Positions 60,929 through 64,000 of a DNA stretch of 64,000 bases are shown here, one piece after another. Numbering within the stretch: the stretch's first letter is position 1; each line of letters begins with the position of its first letter. This DNA comes from Gemmatimonadota bacterium (GTDB taxonomy: Bacteria; Gemmatimonadota; Gemmatimonadetes; Longimicrobiales; Gaopeijiaceae), in contig JAJDTB010000015.1 in NCBI GenBank assembly GCA_022827345.1, positions 190,847 through 254,846 of the forward strand. The letters are read 5' to 3'. The position numbers and the translations under genes are program-made. The notes beneath the pieces were generated by a model that made no database searches, was not told the origin of the DNA, and saw nothing but the letters and a program-made list of their open reading frames with translations.

Positions 60929-63900
60929 GTGGAGAGGACAGAGACAACTCCAATCAGCAACACGGTACGCCGCGCGGGAGGAGTGATCATTGCCATGGTG
61001 GCGCTGATAGCCGCCGTCCCCGCGGAGGTGCGGACGGCATCCGGCGCGGGGGGACACGGAGATTCAGGAAACGAATGGGTGGAGGGGGAAGAGACGGGGG
61101 CACGGCAGCTGCCGAAGATCACCGTGACCGCGACCCGCGACACGATCTTCGCGGGCCTGGATACCGTGACGTTCATCCTGACCCGCGAGCAGCCGGCCAG
61201 CTCTCCACTCGACGTGACCCTGCGGTTCACTCAGGAGCAGGACTGGCTGTCAAGCACATCGTACCAGGTCAGTTTCGCGGCTAACAGCACGACCGCTGAC
61301 TTGTTTCTGGGGAGGAGCAGCCTCTCAACGGAGGTAACCGAGAGCGGCTTCCTCACCGCGTCCGTGGACTCCGTCGGCGGCTACGATACGAGCGAGGCAA
61401 CGGCGTCGGTGTACGTGATTTCCCGGGATGGACCGGTCGTGACCGTGTCACTCACACACAGCTCCTACACGTTCCGGGAATCCAGCGGAGACACCGCCCT
61501 GATCGTAACCGCGCAGATGGCGGCGGGCATGCCCCGAGGAGTCGAATTCAGGTTCTCGATTCAGCACCAGGACAGAACGTCGTCGAGGCCGGACCTCACC
61601 GCGGTGAGCGGCCAGGACTACCTGGCGTTTGCGCGGGAGCTTTCGTTTCTGCAGGCGGACTATGCGCTGGAAAACGACAGATGGGTGGCGCGCAAGAGCT
61701 TTCCGGTGACGCTGCTCGACGACGACGAGCGTGAAGGTACGGAGAACTTCGAGGCTCATCTGCAACGTGCCCCGGGTTACTTCCACGGGGTCCGGCGGCT
61801 GAACCCGGACGGAAGCGATTGCAACGAGGAGTCATGCCCGTACCCGGTGTACATCACCGACGACGAGGACATCCCCGAACTGGACCTCTCCGTGAGCCCG
61901 GTGGAGATCCGGGAAGAGGACGAGGAATCGTCCACGGCGACGGTGTCGATCACCAACGGCAAGACCTTCGCGACCGACCAGTGGGTGACGTTCTGGCTCG
62001 CGGGCAGCGCGACCGAGGGCACCGACTACACGGTGGCGCCTCCGGACGGGGACACGGCAGCCGGGGGCCATCAGGTGACTCTGCCAGCCGATTCGACCTC
62101 GGTGGGCATGACGTTGACGGCGGTGGACGACACCATCGGGGGCCTGTTCGAGGAGGTCAGGATCCGGGCGACCCACGAAAACACGATCATTGGAGAAACG
62201 CAGATCATCACCATCCTGGACCTGGACGGGTTCCCTCCGGTCACCCTGACGGCCAGCCGCGACACGATCTTCGGGGGTTTGGAGGATCTCGTGCTGTCGG
62301 TGACGCGCGAGCCGCCGTACGACGAGCCGCTGGACCTGTTCGTTCAGCTTGCTCAGGAGCAGGCTTGGCTGTCGCCCACCTCGTACCCGCTGAACTTCGA
62401 GGCGGGCGACAGAACCCTGGCACTCACACTGCCCGACACCGCTTTCTCGTCGAGCGTAACCGAAAGCGGCACCCTCACGGCGACGCTCTTCTCCCCGGCG
62501 CACCCCAAGACCGGTGGGCCGATGGCATCGATATACGTGCTGTCCCGGGAGGGCCCGTTCGTCGAGATTTCGCTCACCTACAGCTCCTACATCTTTGAGG
62601 AAGGCAGCACAGACACGTTGATCGTGACCGCACAAATGGCCTCCGGTGCGCCGCGCGGCGTGGAGGTAGGGGCCGCGGTAAAGAGCAGGGGCCGGTCGTC
62701 GTCGAGGACGCACCTCACTGCGGAGGAAGGCGTGGATTACACCGCGTTCGACGTGACGCCGACCCTGCGCGAGGAGGACTATGCGCTGGAGGACGGCCGG
62801 TGGGTGGCACGCCTTGAGGTTCCCGTGACGCTGCTCGACGACGACGTTCGCGAAGGCAGGGAGAAGTTCGAGGCCGCACTCGGGAATTTGCCGGAATACA
62901 CGAACAAGGTGCTGCTGTTGAGACCTGATATGATCGGGTGCGTGGAGGATGAATGCCCGTACTCGGTGTACATAACCGACGACGAGGACATTCCTGCCCT
63001 TGCGCTGACGGTGGACGAGGATGAAATCCGGGAAGAGGACGAGGAATCGTCCACGGCGACCGTGTCGATCACCAACGGCAAGACTTTCGCGGCGGACCAG
63101 GTGGTGACGTTCGCCTTCGCGGGCAGCGCGACCGCAGGCACCGACTACACGATCGCGCCCGCGGATGCCGACGGGGAGACCACGGGCCATCAGGCGACCC
63201 TGTCGGCGGGCTCGGCCTCGGTGGGCGTGACGCTCACGGCCATGGACGACGAAATCCCGGATTCGAACGAGACGATCGAGGTCTCGGCGACGCTCGACGG
63301 CACGGCCATCGGCAGCACGCAGACGATCCGCATCCTGAACCAGGAAGTGCTTCCGAGAATCACCATCGCCGCGAACCGCGACACGATCATCGGGAGCATG
63401 GAGACCCTGGTGCTGACGCTGACCCGCGAGGCGCCGCTGGACGAGCGCCTGACGGCGACGGTCCAGCTCACCCAGGACAGGAACTGGTTGTCGAACAGAT
63501 CCCGCGACGTGACCTTCGACGCGGACAGCGCGTCCGCTGCGTTGTCCATCCGCCATGGCCAGTTCTCGGCGCGGGTCACCCAGAGCGGCAATCTCATGGC
63601 CACGGTGGCTTCGATCGATGGCTACGACACGGGAGCGGCCTCGGCGGAGGTGTTCGTCGTGTCCCAGTCCGGCCCGGCGGTGACGGTCTCGTTCAGCGCC
63701 GGGGAGTACGGCTTTGCCGAGGACGGTGACAGTGCGGGCGTGATCCTGGTCGCGAAGGCGGCATCGGGAATGCCGCGCGGGACGACGGTCGGATTCGGGC
63801 TGGTCTCCAAGGCAGGAACCGCAATATCGCCCGACGACTTCACGCCGGTGAGCGAACTCATCCGGGTGCCGGAGGCGGATTATGCGCTCGAGGACGGCTC

Positions 63901-64000
63901 ATGGACGGCCCGGTATCGACTGCCGCTGACTTTGCAGAACGACGATGTTCGCGAGGGTGCCGAGCGCTTCCAGCTGGTCCTTGAAGGCCGCCCGGGTATC
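60929..64000 (+). CDS. Large secreted Calx-beta repeat protein, 3' end outside window
   Basis: The frame runs without a stop from the GTG 60929 (GGAGGGG just upstream) to the window end, giving 1024 residues so far. A signal-anchor stretch GVIIAMVALIAAVPAEV is followed by repeats of beta modules with Calx-beta features: ITVTATRDTIFAGLDTVTFIL, LLDDDEREGTENFEAHL, YITDDEDIPEL and VSPVEIREEDEESSTATVSI. A super-unit of about 373 residues repeats, with its first module starting near 61110, 62240 and 63360. Cys pairs occur in DCNEESCPY and GCVEDECPY. It is probably a calcium-binding surface or secreted adhesion protein. The window contains the second repeat entirely and most of the third. Confidence 0.85.
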   Translation, partial: MERTETTPISNTVRRAGGVIIAMVALIAAVPAEVRTASGAGGHGDSGNEWVEGEETGARQLPKITVTATRDTIFAGLDTVTFILTREQPASSPLDVTLRFTQEQDWLSSTSYQVSFAANSTTADLFLGRSSLSTEVTESGFLTASVDSVGGYDTSEATASVYVISRDGPVVTVSLTHSSYTFRESSGDTALIVTAQMAAGMPRGVEFRFSIQHQDRTSSRPDLTAVSGQDYLAFARELSFLQADYALENDRWVARKSFPVTLLDDDEREGTENFEAHLQRAPGYFHGVRRLNPDGSDCNEESCPYPVYITDDEDIPELDLSVSPVEIREEDEESSTATVSITNGKTFATDQWVTFWLAGSATEGTDYTVAPPDGDTAAGGHQVTLPADSTSVGMTLTAVDDTIGGLFEEVRIRATHENTIIGETQIITILDLDGFPPVTLTASRDTIFGGLEDLVLSVTREPPYDEPLDLFVQLAQEQAWLSPTSYPLNFEAGDRTLALTLPDTAFSSSVTESGTLTATLFSPAHPKTGGPMASIYVLSREGPFVEISLTYSSYIFEEGSTDTLIVTAQMASGAPRGVEVGAAVKSRGRSSSRTHLTAEEGVDYTAFDVTPTLREEDYALEDGRWVARLEVPVTLLDDDVREGREKFEAALGNLPEYTNKVLLLRPDMIGCVEDECPYSVYITDDEDIPALALTVDEDEIREEDEESSTATVSITNGKTFAADQVVTFAFAGSATAGTDYTIAPADADGETTGHQATLSAGSASVGVTLTAMDDEIPDSNETIEVSATLDGTAIGSTQTIRILNQEVLPRITIAANRDTIIGSMETLVLTLTREAPLDERLTATVQLTQDRNWLSNRSRDVTFDADSASAALSIRHGQFSARVTQSGNLMATVASIDGYDTGAASAEVFVVSQSGPAVTVSFSAGEYGFAEDGDSAGVILVAKAASGMPRGTTVGFGLVSKAGTAISPDDFTPVSELIRVPEADYALEDGSWTARYRLPLTLQNDDVREGAERFQLVLEGRPGI
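61110..64000 (+). repeat. Tandem 1.12-kb coding repeats in the Calx-beta gene
   Basis: The same CGCGACACGATC-type start recurs at 61136, 62258 and 63377, giving periods of 1122 and 1119 bp. The block for IREEDEESSTATVSITNGKT occurs near 61909 and 63028 with almost unchanged bases, which indicates recent duplication or gene conversion at DNA level. The repeats continue past the window end. Confidence 0.8.

Noticed and set aside
61832..63556. 574-codon minus-strand frame opposite the Calx-beta gene
   Set aside because: It mirrors the repeats of the coding strand. The plus frame runs open from a strong ribosome-binding site.

Overview
The window is high-GC, gene-dense bacterial chromosome. The gene mix (lipoprotein with a TonB plug-like domain, secreted 6-bladed beta-propeller lipoproteins, CocE/S15 and S9 peptidases, several beta-lactamase-fold hydrolases, D-aminoacylase-type amidohydrolases, a BamA-like protein with a kinase-like domain, a Calx-beta surface protein) suggests a Gemmatimonadota-like heterotroph that lives on peptides and amino-acid derivatives. 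No rRNA or tRNA is present to confirm this. Stretches at about 1-2.1 kb, 31.9-33.7 kb and 53.3-54.8 kb look lower in GC and carry defence-like or orphan genes, so they are probably acquired.

Layout. 1-2.1 kb: a partial membrane protein and two tandem HEPN-like genes. 2.2-4.6 kb (minus): zinc-ribbon membrane protein, RDD protein and DsbA-like lipoprotein. 4.7-6.7 kb (plus): small ORF, cobalamin adenosyltransferase, alpha/beta hydrolase, 7Fe ferredoxin. 7-10.5 kb: M20 peptidase, plug-domain lipoprotein, secreted amidohydrolase. 10.6-16.5 kb (plus): amino-acid permease, MaoC dehydratase, acyl-CoA synthetase, secreted CocE hydrolase. 16.5-18.3 kb: class II aldolase, an outer-membrane barrel and a duplicated fragment of it. 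18.3-21.8 kb (minus): a molybdate-type operon of regulator, modA, modB, modC. 21.9-26.2 kb (minus): two tandem beta-propeller lipoproteins, FAD oxidoreductase and GPP34 protein, three of them joined by ATGA overlaps. 26.3-31.8 kb: serine hydrolase, GntR regulator, GNAT acetyltransferase, S9 peptidase. 31.9-33.6 kb (minus): DUF488 protein and a frameshifted partner. 33.8-40.6 kb (plus): M19 dipeptidase, two amidohydrolases (one without its metal ligands), N-acyl-D-amino-acid deacylase, DadA-like dehydrogenase. 41-44.8 kb (minus): prolyl-aminopeptidase-like lipoprotein and 5-oxoprolinase subunits pxpA, pxpB, pxpC. 45-52.5 kb (plus): CocE hydrolase, two beta-lactamase-fold hydrolases, a kinase/BamA-like protein. 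52.6-54.8 kb: apt, two HicB-like genes, a frameshifted serine protease. 54.9-60.7 kb: mutasome genes dnaE2 and imuB flanking a DUF1697 gene. 60.9 kb to the end: a large Calx-beta protein that runs off the window.

How the genes work together. Much of the window serves uptake and breakdown of peptides, D-amino-acid peptides and pyroglutamyl compounds. The dipeptidase, D-deacylase and D-amino-acid dehydrogenase form one apparent pathway, and the aminopeptidase-like protein with PxpABC forms another. Two regulatory signals stand out. First, an AT-rich element of about 27 bp (TTACATTATGTAAAGT, two variable bases, ACTTTACA) occurs six times, four times with the first 16-bp core essentially unchanged. 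It usually sits just after one gene's stop and over or just before the next gene's start, and one copy contains the -10 box of the molybdate-type regulator operon. Second, dnaE2 and imuB share an almost identical promoter whose 17-bp spacer holds a TTCGG direct repeat and whose -10 box lies 9 nt before the ATG.

Four genes (about 25716, 32082, 53516, 54491) are broken by small indels, three of them in homopolymers. These may be assembly errors.
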